NCBI GenBank assembly: GCA_025618425.1
Contig: CM046842.1
Coordinates: 32,811,885 to 32,875,884, forward strand
DNA length: 64,000 bases
Source: Heliocidaris tuberculata
Taxonomy: Eukaryota; Echinodermata; Echinoidea; Camarodonta; Echinometridae
Direction of reading: 5' to 3'
A model generated the notes under the pieces. The model had not been told where the DNA came from. It ran no database searches and saw nothing but the letters and a program-made list of their open reading frames with translations. Position numbers and translations under genes: made by a program. This document shows positions 53,413-63,540 of this stretch, one piece after another; the first letter of the stretch is position 1, and each line of letters opens with the position of its first letter.

Positions 53413-53556
53413 CCCTTAGCCACACATACGCACCTTTTACATCCTTATCCACAAACGAACAAAACGCAATAAAAATAACCAGCAATCAATTATTTTATCA
53501 TACCTTGGATATCAAGCAATAGCCAACACACACATAGCCGAGGTAGCGCTCCAGGG

Positions 53557-54980
53557 GGGGGGGGGGGCACTGTGCACCCCACACACTTTTTCAAGTACCG
53601 CAAAATTGCCCCTTTATGTAGCTGATAAGTGCCCCTCTTTCTTCGTATAATGCTCCTTAGTGAGTGCCCTTTTCACATTCTCATAACTACTCAGGTTAAC
53701 CTTAGACATTAGTGCCCCTTTCGAAATCTGACGTGTGCCTCTGTTTTCATCAGTTTAGTGCCTATTTTCCGTTCTCATAGTGCAATTTTTCCTTCTATAA
53801 AGTGCCCTTTTTCATGTCTGATTATTGTCCTTTATTCTTTGCATAAGTGCCCCCCTTTCTTTATAAAATGCGCTCTTTTCACCTTCTGATAAGTGCCCAT
53901 TTTAAGCTCAGATAAGTGCCTCTTTCGAAATATGATAAGTGCTATTGTTTTCGTCTGATTATAGTACCCATTTTCATTTCGAATACTGCAGTTTTCCCTT
54001 CTGATATGTGCCCTTTCACCTCTGATAAGTGCCCCCTTTTAAGTGACCTCTTTAACTTCTGACCAGTGACCCTTTTCCTTTGTAATAGTATTATTGTCCC
54101 TTCTGATAAGTGCCCATTTTACCTATATACCCTGATGTCGCTTACAAAATGTGCCCTAAAGTCCACAAAAGAACCATATACCAAGCTCCAAAGAATCAGA
54201 GAGGCTTCATAGTTCTAGTAAAAGACTACCGTATAGATATCAGCACAATGTGAGGCAGTGGGGCAGGAGGCATGAGGGGCACAATACCCAAAATTATACA
54301 AGAATAAGAAGTGCCCCTAAATTAAAGGAACTGAGGACAATTTTGATTTTGTATTTTTTCGCTTTTGTAAAGTGTGTCTTCAAGCCACGCTCGCTGGCAT
54401 TTATAAAGTGTGTCTTCAGTCATATTAGGAAAATCACACCAAGTATTTTGGCATTATGGGTGTAACCTTCAAGTACTATCCATTTTTCTAATAATGATGA
54501 GACTGTATTTAAAACCGCATCAAGTTGGGTTATTTTCTCAACTAAAATCTGATCATTCGCAATAACCTCACAAATCCACTGATATTAGGCTCACTACCGA
54601 GACAATGATAAGAAAATCGACAGAGTTAACATATAAAAATAATGATAAATGACATAAAATGGCCCTAAAATGAATTTGCGGTTGCAATTTTTATTTTATC
54701 GCTGTAAATAATGCAACAGCCGTGGGCGTTAGAATGAAATTCTTAAAATCTCGCTTTACCCGCTCGCAAATGAATAATCAGACCATTCATTACACACAAT
54801 TGCAAAGTAGTTTTATCTAGAACCATGTTAAGATAGTATTAGTAATGTGTCAAAATCCTTGACAGTTTATTAACCATAATGTAGGGGTATACTAATGTAT
54901 AAAAATGGTATTTTCCGCCAGTTTTCCCCTTTGAAGGTGCCTCTTTTTGCTTGTGCCCCCTAACTTTGGAAAACGCTCCT
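53557..54980. repeat. C/G-run element with degenerate GATAAGTGCCC tandem repeat
   Basis: From about 53615 to 54135 the motif CTGATAAGTGCCCCTTTT or a decayed copy recurs about every 28-36 bp, at least ten times. The stretch is preceded by a long G-run (53565-53578) and followed by GTGCCTCTTTTTGCTTGTGCC at 54940-54960. It is probably an expanded member of the G-rich hAT-like family; clear termini and target duplication were not found. It lies in the intron between 53042 and 55059. Confidence 0.5.
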
Positions 54981-55058
54981 GACACATACACCTACCCTAC
55001 AGCCTCGCACACACGTGCACGCTGCAACAGTAACAGATAAGATATATTTCTTCATTAC

Positions 55059-55134
55059 CTTAGAAGTTCAGTTACACCATCCGGAGAAATCTGCAGTGCC
55101 TCCATGGCAGATGACGTCTGAGTCATAACTTCTC
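55059..55134 (-). CDS. Exon before the Death domain (minus-strand gene)
   Basis: 76 nt, acceptor TACAG and donor CTAAG|GTAATG on the minus strand, phase 1 in and phase 2 out. It encodes EVMTQTSSAMEALQISPDGV and TELL. Both phases match the neighbours (61209 and 53042). No domain recognised. Confidence 0.65.
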
Positions 55135-55189
55135 CTGTATAATAGAATGTAATTATTTTAATTGTATTTTGAAAAAAATATATATATGC

Positions 55190-56735
55190 GGTAATCATTT
55201 TTTTTTTTTTTTTTTTGGTCATTGCCTGTTACAGCGTAAGATGTATCTAAAAGTGATGGAAACAGTTTCATTAAATACATGAATAAAAACATCCTGAGGA
55301 CGTAGAACCAGTTGCGTACAAGGGAGGGGGGGGCGGTGGGGCACGGGGGCACTTTGCCGCCCCAATTAAGATATGAATAAAGAAAAAGAGAAAAGGGGAG
55401 AAAAGGAAGGGGAAAAGGGAAAAGCGCCTAGGGAAAAAGACGATAGCCCCCCCCCCCCCTCCTTCCCGCACCCTCCCCGTAATCAGTAATCTCGAAAATT
55501 CGCATTGAATATTCCCAGTACTAGACAGGTTTCCTGAGAAATAAGTTCGCACATGTATACTTTTTTTTTTCAATAATAATTCCTAAATCTTGACAAAATA
55601 CAAACGGAATCAACACAAATCAAGAAACTGATACAGTCCGGAGAGCTTTTTATTTATTTTTTGTTTTGTTTTGTTTTGTTTTGTTTGTTTGTTTGTTTGT
55701 TTGTTTTTTGTTGTTGTTGTTTTGTTTTACCATTTTCCGATAATGACACTTTAGATGCATTTCATTCTGATTCTGGGCCGTAAATGAAGAAAATTAAATG
55801 AAAAGATACATGATGGGGAAAAAATAAAAAAATACTAAGCAATACATATAGCAATGGTATAACCTTAAAACCCCTTTTATTATAACTTTTTTTTCGTCGG
55901 AGTGAACTTGCAAAATGAAAAGGAAATTAAAATCATTCAGGACATAAATTAAGCAGGCAAAAGGGGGAGAGTCGATATAAGAACTATTCCCGATATTCAA
56001 AACATGAGGAAAACTTGATATTGCGCCCCCGTCTGCGAAAACATGTGGGGGCATGTCCCCCTGCCCAGCGGCGGGTGAAAGACCGTTGCGCAGGGGGTTC
56101 CTTCCCCTACTGCTTTCCAACAGCAAGAAAAAAGTTAGGCATGAAGTCAAGAAATTCAGTATATGCCACATCGGGTTGGAAAAAATGGGGATTTACACAT
56201 GTGGGCCCAGTCTTGTAAAGAGTTGCGATTGATTCAAATCAATCGTAACTTGATATCAATCGCAACTCCTATCTCTTTTTTAGTACAGAGTTGCGATTGA
56301 TATTAATTGCAAATTATTTGCAAATAATCGCAACTATTTATATGAACATGGCCAAGGATGGGCATTGTTGAAAGAGTCAATGAAGCCCAGTGAATGCCCT
56401 AATACCCCCCCCCCCTCCAAACAAAAAACAAACAATGACAAACTAAACAAGAAAAACCAACTACAACAAACAATTTATAAATTATAAACATAAACACCCC
56501 TTTCTTTCTAAAAGATACAAAAACTATCAAGTGCACTGCTAGTCAGCCCAATCACAAATAGCCGACCAGTTTATAATATATATATGTATATATATATATA
56601 TATATTCCTTAGTCGAGCAGTGTTTTACCTCCAAAAGTACTGGTTGGTGGCCCGTTTCCTCCGTGTTTTGACAAATGCTCCCCCCCCCCCCCACTACTTA
56701 AAAAAAAGGCTTCTTGTTGAAAGGTATGTTTGAAA
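55190..56735. other. Intron DNA rich in homopolymer and G-rich repeats
   Basis: T-run (55197-55217). A hAT-like G-rich fragment starts CAGTTGCGTACAAGG at 55311 with a C-run at 55447. GTTT repeats (55665-55720). Another GC-rich piece at 56020-56110. A small inverted-repeat cluster of GAGTTGCGATTGAT at 56218-56330, TA tract (56575-56606) and C-run (56680-56694). No exon seen. Confidence 0.5.
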
Positions 56736-56882
56736 CGTGAGTTCTCTAATCTATGCGAATCTAATATTGTCAATTTGGTGATTCAATTGTGACGTATGCA
56801 CGTTAACTCTCCCGTACGCTGTACATTAAAATATCATTAATTTCCGGTTTTCTTAAAAGCTCCGTATGTATCCCTCGGGGCA

Positions 56883-56888
<6 letters not shown>
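56736..56888. repeat. Dispersed repeat, inverted partner of 60957-61105
   Basis: From GAGTTCTCTAATCTATGCG to TATCCCTCGGGGCAG this is the reverse complement of 60957-61105 at roughly 90%. In both copies the inner side continues into a long TA tract (56883-56927 and 60905-60954). Confidence 0.75.
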
Positions 56889-56927
<39 letters not shown>

Positions 56928-56930
<3 letters not shown>

Positions 56931-57691
56931 GTAAGGAAATAACATATACAACAGCTTTGGCAACTCTCCTGGAAATAATTATAATTTTGAGAAATGAAAA
57001 TGAGAGAATATGGTTGCGTAGCTTAAATCAAAGTTCCCCAGAGCTGTCCTCCCTTTTTGAATTTTTGCAAAGGTTGAAAAAATGTCTCCGCCGGGAATTG
57101 CAGACAGGTTTAGGAAAATTCGTTTTAAAACTAGATGATACTAGAAAATTCACATTAAGAAGACATCCACTATTTCCTTTGTAACTAAGGGCTTTGCATA
57201 ACAACCACATTCTCCCTCAGGTGACATATAAACCTCACCAGTTTCTAGACAACCCATTTCTTACTGTTTTGAAATTGATCAAGGTCTATAGTCATGTTTC
57301 AGATTTCAGTTTACAATTTTGTTGCATTTTTATGATGTATTGCATGTGACGTTAAGTATAGTGTTAGGCATACTGTCTGATAATTTATGTTTTATATTGT
57401 TTCTACTATAGTTGCGTCCAAATGTGGTAGATTAGACTCTAGAGTGTAGAGGTATATTATGTCCTGTATTGTCATGTTAGATAAGTATAGAGTTCATTAA
57501 TCACTTCGTAGTTCTTTAATAGGTTGTGCTTATATTTATATATATTCTTTCCCCTGGTACTTTTGCCTTAATTTTTCTTATAATTTGTATTTCAATTATT
57601 ATATAAATTTCATCTTTTTTTCTCTTTACGGTTTCACTAAATCTTACATTTGTATTGAGGGCAATACAATTTTTTTCAAAGGGGGGAAAAG
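56928..57691. other. AT-rich stretch ahead of an LTR
   Basis: No conserved protein recognised. It ends in AAAGGGGGGAAAAG (57678-57691), which looks like a polypurine tract directly before TGTTACG, so this may be the decayed 3' internal end of an LTR element. Confidence 0.4.
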
Positions 57692-57833
57692 TGTTACGCT
57701 CTAACTCATAGAGTTAGGCATTTCTGCCCTCCTATATACTTGGGCATACATTTTATGATTTATTCACAGCTCTAGCTTTATACACACAGGCTGACAAGCA
57801 GCTGGTTAGTCTTAGTACAGAGTGGGTCATTAT

Positions 57834-60127
57834 TACCGCGTTTACACATTGATCCGACTCGCGGGTTCGACACGAGACTCATGTCGAACACGGCAATTTT
57901 ATGATGTATAAACGCGATCAGTGTGATCCGAGACTCCAGTCGAACACGCCTTTTTAGCTCCGCCAGAATAGTAGGTTTCGATCTGAGAAACGTATCAGAC
58001 CCGGCTATTTTTTTTTTTTTTTTTTTTTTTTTTTTGATGTATAAACAGAAAGCCGTCTCGAACACGGCAATGTATGAAAGGGAAAACAAAAAGAAAAGAA
58101 GAAAAACATAAGAATGGAAGAAGAGAGAATGAAAAACAATGAGATTCATTAAGAATTAAGATTAAACATAGAAATACATGAGACAAAAATAGAAGAGAGA
58201 AGATGAAAGATAGAAAAACAAAAAAATTCATTAGGAATAATATGAGGAAACAAAAAAAATACTTTAACAAATATAGAAGAGAAAAGATGAAAGAAGGAAA
58301 AACAAAGAAATTCATTAGGAATTATAAGAGGAAACAAAGAAATACATAAACAAATATAGAAGAGAGAAGTTGAAAGAAGGAAAAACAAAGAAATACATTA
58401 GGAATTATAAGAGGAAACAAAGAAATACATAAACAAATATAAAGAGAGAAGATGAAAGAAGGAAAAACAAAGAAATACATTTGGAATTATAAGAGGAAAC
58501 AAAGAAATACATAAACAAATATAGAAGAGAGAAGATGAAAGAAGGAAAAACAAAGAAATTCATTAGGAAAAATAAGAGGAAACAAAGAAATACATAAACA
58601 AATATAGAAGAGAGAAGATGAAAGAAGGAAAAACAAAGAAATTCAATAGGAAAAATAAGAGGAAACAAAGAAATACATAATATAGAAGAGAAAAGATGAA
58701 AGAAGGAAAAACAAAGAAATTCATTAGGAATTATGAGGGGAAACAAAGAAATACATATACAAATATAGAAGAGAGAAGTTGAAAGAAGGAAAAACAAAGA
58801 AATACATTAGGAATTATAAGAGGAAACAAAGAAATACATAAACAAATATAAAGAGAGAAGATGAAAGAAGGAAAAACAAAGAAATACATTTGGAATTATA
58901 AGAGGAAACAAAGAAATACATAAACAAATATAGAAGAGAGAAGATGAAAGAAGGAAAAACAAAGAAATTCATTAGGAATTATAAGAGGAAACAAAGAAAT
59001 ACATAATATAGAAGAGAAAAGATGAAAGAAGGAAAAACAAAGAAATTCATTAGGAATTATAAGGGGAAACATAGAAATACATAAACAAATATAGAAGAGA
59101 GAAGTTGAAAGAAGGAAAAACAAAGAAATACATTAGGAATTATAAGGGGAAACATAGAAATACATAAACAAATATAGAAGAGAGAAGTTGAAAGAAGGAA
59201 AAACAAAGAAATACATGAGAAATTATAAGAGGAAACAAAGAAATACATAAACAAATATAAAGAGAGAAGATGAAAGAAGGAAAAACAAAGAAATACATTT
59301 GGAATTATAAGAGGAAACAAAGAAATACATAAACAAATATAGAAGAGAGAAGATGAAAGAAGGAAAAACAAAGAAATTCATTAGGAAAAATAAGAGGAAA
59401 CAAAGAAATACATAATATAGAAGAGAAAAGATGAAAGAAGGAGAAACAAAAAAATTCATTAGGAATTATAAGGGGAAAAATAGAAATACATAAACAAATA
59501 TAGAAGAGAAAAAATGAAAGAAGGAAAAACAGAAATTCATAAGGAATTATAAGGGGAAACAAAGAAATACATACAAAAAATAGAAGAGAGAAGATGAAAA
59601 AAGAAAAAAACAAAAAAATCATTAAGACTCAAGATTGAACAAAGAAATTAATTAGGAATAATATGAGGAAACAAAAAAAATACATTAAAAAATATAGAAG
59701 AGAAAAGATGAAAGAAGGAAAAACAAAGAAATTCATTAGGAATTATAAGAGGAAACAAAGAAATACATAAACAAATATAAAGAGAGAAGATGAAAGAAGG
59801 AAAAACAAAGAAATCCATTAGGAATTATAAGAGGAAACAAAGAAATACAAAAGCAAACAGAGAAGAGAGAAAACGAAAGAAGGAAAAACAAAGAAATAAT
59901 AAGAGAAAATCAAAAAAAGGAAAAGTAAAAAAGCTTGTGAAAGCTTGCCAATCAACCACGTTTGTGACGTTATGCTACTCCCGTCTGTGATCCGCAAGCC
60001 GGGTCGAACTCGCCATTTCAATACATGTATAAACGCGATCATAGTTTTCCTCCCGTGGGAGCTTGAGACGGGTTCGACACGAGAGTCGAGTCGAACCCGC
60101 GAGCCGGATCAATGTGTAAACACGGTA
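57834..60127. mobile_element. TIR transposon (TACCG ends) filled with minisatellite
   Basis: Left end TACCGCGTTTACACATTG (57834 on) and right end (to 60127) form an inverted repeat. It continues GATCCGACTCGCGGGTTCGA with two mismatches and is then imperfect for about 100 bp (GTATAAACGCGATC present in both). TAT borders each side, a possible 3-bp target duplication. No transposase; the interior is mostly an 83-bp minisatellite. Confidence 0.7.
58080..59930. repeat. ~83-bp purine-rich minisatellite, about 20 copies
   Basis: The unit contains GATGAAAGAAGGAAAAACA, AAGAAATTCATTAGGAATTA and AGAGGAAACAAAGAAATACA. Copies follow at 82-83 bp with occasional shorter units. The plus strand is almost free of C. 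Minus-strand frames through it (FFLLSTSLFYICLCISLFPL-type) are repeat artefacts, not genes. Confidence 0.95.
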
Positions 60128-60538
60128 TATAGTGACATATGAACTTGGGTATGAACCACTATGGGTCAAGCCTAATGGGTTATCAGAATGGAGTGTTATA
60201 TAGAGAGACCAGCATAAGCTGTGATTAAAAATAAAAACAATATACATCATTTAGGAGCAGTGATATAAGCACCTCTGTTTTAGGATGGGTAGGGGAGTTC
60301 GTGAAATGAGTTAGTTTGAGTTGTATTCAGTTGTGAACCTCCTGGAATGTTCCAGTATTGATTGAAGTTGTAAGCAGCTACAATAAAGTCTTGATTAAGA
60401 AGTAATATATGAGATGACTATAGAGTCATTGTTCAGTACTCCCCTGTCCCTCAAAGAAAAGGAATAAATTAACTGCGAAGGGTTGCAAGGGCTGCCTGTC
60501 GGTGTTTGTACCTGGTGTAGCCGAATACCACTCAACCC

Positions 60539-60716
60539 GCCTCCGTGGTCTAGTGGTTAAGGCGTTTGGCGTACAGTGCCAAAGACCCGGGTTCGACTCC
60601 CGGCGGAGACAGTTTTTGCAAACCCTGCAGTTATTTCCACAAAAAGGAAGTCAGTAAGGAGGAACAATGAATTTAGCTACGCAAATTATTTCTCTCATTC
60701 AATTCAATTGATTTCT

Positions 60717-60719
<3 letters not shown>
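60539..60719 (+). mobile_element. tRNA-derived SINE, full head
   Basis: Head with A box TGGTCTAGTGG (60546-60556), anticodon arm TTGGC-GTACAGT-GCCAA and B box GGTTCGACTCC (60590-60600). The acceptor strands GCCTCCG and CGGAGAC pair except at one position. An unrelated 110-bp body to ATTTCTCAC follows, then a TA tract. The identical body at 28.2 kb shows that it is a transposed family rather than a tRNA gene. Confidence 0.8.
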
Positions 60720-60752
<33 letters not shown>

Positions 60753-60763
60753 ACTCTTATTCC

Positions 60764-60888
60764 GGCGTTTAGGGGAATCCTTTTATCTCAGCCTATTGTT
60801 ATCATTCGCCTTAACGCACGGTTGCTTTCGCCGTAACGTCGAATTTCTATTGTGACGGAATAAACCGCATTGATAGGATTCCCCCTAA
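60764..60888. mobile_element. Small inverted-repeat MITE
   Basis: CGTTTAGGGGAATCCT at the left and AGGATTCCCCCTAACG at the right are inverted partners with one or two differences. The interior carries CGCCTTAACGCACGG and CGCCGTAACG-like repeats. About 125 bp. Confidence 0.6.
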
Positions 60889-60903
60889 CGTAGGAAATAA
60901 TCA

Positions 60904-60956
<53 letters not shown>

Positions 60957-60958
<2 letters not shown>

Positions 60959-61105
60959 TACTGCCCCGAGGGATACATAAGGAGCTTTTAAGAAAACCGG
61001 AAATTAATATTTTAATGTACAACGTACGGGAGAGTTTACGTACATATGTCACAATTGAATCACCAAACTGACAATTGTAGATTCGCATAGATTTGAGAAC
61101 TTGAT
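60957..61105. repeat. Dispersed repeat, inverted partner of 56736-56888
   Basis: ACTGCCCCGAGGGATACATA to GATTCGCATAGATTTGAGAA, reverse complement of the copy at 56.8 kb. It follows a TA tract. Similarity stops sharply at GAGAAC in both. Confidence 0.75.
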
Positions 61106-61208
61106 CGATTTCGTTAAAACTTTTACTAATGTGCTTCTGTTATTGATTTGCTTTCCTATACTACAGCTTGCCATAAAGGTCAGTTTCTCTTTAAATATAG
61201 TCATTTAC

Positions 61209-61400
61209 CTTCTAGATCGATTGGAAAGATGATGTCCATCTTTATGCTTTGCTTCAAACGATATTTCATGAAGACTCGATCTTCCTTCATCTTCTCAGAT
61301 TCAAGAACAAACGACTCCGTGTGGTCCGTCAAGTAATGGAACATTTTTTCTTCCAGGTTCTCCAAAGGAAATAATTTTAAAAACCCACTTATAAAGGAAC
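61209..61400 (-). CDS. Exon of the minus-strand Death gene
   Basis: 192 nt with acceptor AAGACAG and donor GAAG|GTAAAT on the minus strand, phase 1 out. It encodes SFISGFLKLFPLENLEEKMF, HYLTDHTESFVLESEKMKED and FMKYRLKQSIKMDIIFPIDL. No domain recognised; beta-rich with a charged helix-like middle. Joins 55134 in phase. Entry phase is 1, which does not match the phase-0 end of the exon at 62223, so an exon or alternative site between them may be missing. Confidence 0.6.
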
Positions 61401-61439
61401 CTGTCTTCATTTTCAAAATCTTTATTTTTCCCCCATGAA

Positions 61440-61880
61440 AATAATGTGATCAAGCCAATTAGGGCCCCCAGGATAGTGAGAGGGGTGAGAGGGGTGGGGG
61501 GGGGGGCTCACATTTCCCAAACCGTCTCTCCAAGATTTCTGCATTTTTTAAACTGGGGGGGGGGGGCATGTTAGAAATATAAGGGGGGTAAAATTTGCTC
61601 TCATATATAGCCAGCAAAATCAAATCCAATATATATGTTCATATAAGTTTTAAAGCCAAGATAAAACATGCCAATCAAGCGTAAAACTACATATGAAATG
61701 AGCAACACACACTGAAAATACGTTAGCGTATGATATTACTTCAGTCAATTGCAAAAAAAAAAAATCTTTATCCTGAGGCAGAATCGACTTTAAGGAAATG
61801 GAAAATAATTAATTAAACAATTAAATAGACTGCGACTTAGTCTAAAAAGCTGCAGTAAAAAGATTATTTTGTTTCATGAG

Positions 61881-61927
<47 letters not shown>

Positions 61928-62023
61928 CTTATATATGCATAGTCATGTAATTTGTTGATCATGTAACTAAAATCGTTTTGAAATCCCAGATCTGTGTATA
62001 GGGAACGCCATGCAAAAGACCTG
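61440..62023. other. Intron with G-runs and TA tract
   Basis: G-runs at 61495-61507 and 61555-61567 (G-rich repeat type) and a TA tract (61885-61924). Nothing coding. Confidence 0.5.
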
Positions 62024-62165
62024 GGCCCTCTTGCATAAAAAAGATGCGATTAACCGCAACTCAAGAAATTAAACGCAACTTGATTTTCATCCAATCAGGA
62101 TCGCGTATTTTGGACTTGCGTTTAATTTTTTTTGAGTTGCGTTTTACTTTTTATGCAAGAGGGCC
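62024..62165. mobile_element. 142-bp hairpin MITE
   Basis: GGCCCTCTTGCATAAAA at the left and its complement at the right are perfect over 17 bp. Further in, AAACGCAACT and AGTTGCGTTT also pair. The right terminus abuts a T-rich flank. No target duplication resolved. Confidence 0.75.
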
Positions 62166-62222
62166 TTGTTATGCTTTGTTACACCATATTTGATAAAATT
62201 ATGACACAGATTATTGACCTAC

Positions 62223-62333
62223 CCGGACTTCTAACACATTCTCTCCCTCAAGCAAACTAACGTTAACATCACCATGGCGCCACTTAACGAAGAACTGCTC
62301 GGCACGAAAGGGCACCTTGTATCCAGACACACC
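62223..62333 (-). CDS. Upstream exon of the minus-strand Death gene
   Basis: 111 nt (37 codons), acceptor GTCAAACAG and donor GTCCGG|GTAGGT on the minus strand. It encodes GVSGYKVPFRAEQFFVKWRH and GDVNVSLLEGENVLEVR. Only this frame is open throughout. The alternation suggests beta strands (perhaps part of a ZU5/UPA-like or similar module, by analogy with the neighbouring gene only). Further 5' exons lie beyond or were not found. Confidence 0.55.
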
Positions 62334-62732
62334 CTGTTTGACCAATTGCCAATTTTAGAAAATAGAAAAACAAATCAGCCAATCAGTTATTTCATTCAAG
62401 ATATAAGTTTTCACTGCGCTCCTTTAAGAAAAAAATGACTCACTTGACCTTCATAACAGAAATTAATGGAATAACACCTAAACACGCATGAAGTGTGGGC
62501 ATTAACAAGATCTCCTCCTCACATTTACAGTTTGAGAGAGCTTATGTGTACTGTGAACGAGAAAACTATGACACTATTGGAATTTGACAGTCGCTTCTTT
62601 TTGTCGAACTAATGCAATACAGTGATGTAAAAAAAAATGTTTTCAAGAATGATCAAATAAAATATCGCCTAAAGCATGACACTTAAAAAGAAGGTTGAGT
62701 TCTGGTAAACATGGTAAAGGTGGAAAATAATG

Positions 62733-63222
62733 ATGATGATGATGATGATGATGATGGCTTCTTGTATAGTCAGACCCAACTTCGGTAAACCGAGCACAGG
62801 TATATACTCCGAAAACGGCGTAGGAATATAGAGCCCCTTATCGTTCAGGGCGAGATAGTGTGTACAAAAAGCATGGGGAAAATCTTGCAAAGTCAACCAG
62901 CCAACGATATACATATTTTTTAAAATAATGCTGCGTGTCAATTATCTTCAAAATCGTTGAATGATTCGTCATATGAAATGACTTTCAAATGACAAACATT
63001 GGAAATAAATATATCCGCAGCATTATTTTTGAACAATATATTATCAACAGCAGGTCGACATTGCACGATTTTCCACATGCCTATTGAAGATAATGTCTCG
63101 CAATGAACGATGAGGGCTCTATATATTTATCTTCCTCCATACGCCGTTTTCGGAGTATATACCTGTCCTCGGTTTTCCAGAGTTGGGTCTGACTATACAA
63201 GAAGCCATCATCATCATCAATC
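62733..63222. mobile_element. ~490-bp palindromic element flanked by GAT/ATC triplets
   Basis: GGCTTCTTGTATAGTCAGAC (62757 on) and its complement (ending 63206) start two arms of nearly 200 bp. Further matched blocks are ACAGGTATATACTCCGAAAA with CGGCGTA, and AAATAATGCTGC near the centre. The arms reach into GAT repeats on the left and ATC repeats on the right, so the microsatellite itself is part of the symmetry. Confidence 0.75.
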
Positions 63223-63540
63223 CCGGCCCGTGCCCCCCCCCCCCTTTTAAGGGAAAACAATGCATTGTGCCCCTCCTATTTGCGATTGTGCCCCCCCCCC
63301 TTTTCGACCAGAAAACCTTTTTTTTTTTTTTTTTGCTTGTCAGAGAATTATGGAGGGGAACTGGACTCCATAACCCCCCCCCCCCCCCCCCCCCCCACTG
63401 AGCGACTTTTGGAGGGCTGGCGAAACCACAAAAAAATATGGGTCTCCCTCCAAGCAGTTTCCCAAAGTTGACAATCCTGCATTTGTGTGCCCCCCCCCCC
63501 TTATACGAAATCCTGGATCCGCCCATAGCACCGGTATCCG
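63223..63540. mobile_element. C/G-run hAT-like fragment, reverse copy of the 26.6-kb one
   Basis: AATCCCGGCCCGTGCCCC, GGGAAAACAATGCATTGTG and C-runs match the reverse complement of 26640-26690. The right end TGGATCCGCCCATAG resembles the TGGATCCGCCACTG terminus. The other end is hidden or lost at the palindrome. Frames across it are artefacts. Confidence 0.6.

Larger units (their letters stand above)
57692..60480 (+). mobile_element. Probable Gypsy-type LTR, split by a DNA transposon
   Basis: Begins TGTTACGCTCTAACTC right after a polypurine tract. After the insertion at 57834-60127 it continues with AT-rich sequence, a TATATAG (about 60198) and AATAAAG (about 60381). Without the insertion the LTR would be roughly 0.5 kb. 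The 3' boundary and a second LTR were not found, so the call rests on the polypurine tract, the TG start and the signals. Confidence 0.4.

Noticed and set aside
58149..60042. Chain of minus-strand ORFs of Phe/Leu/Ser-rich 'membrane-like' proteins
   Set aside because: They are readings of the 83-bp A/G-rich minisatellite; each repeats the same 27-residue block and has no start, splice or promoter context.
60539..60611. A functional tRNA gene
   Set aside because: An acceptor-stem mismatch and, above all, an attached body shared with the copy at 28.2 kb show it is a SINE head.
63119..63526. ORFs around the C-runs near the right end
   Set aside because: Same G-rich transposon family; the two strands both give 'proteins' of Gly and Pro.
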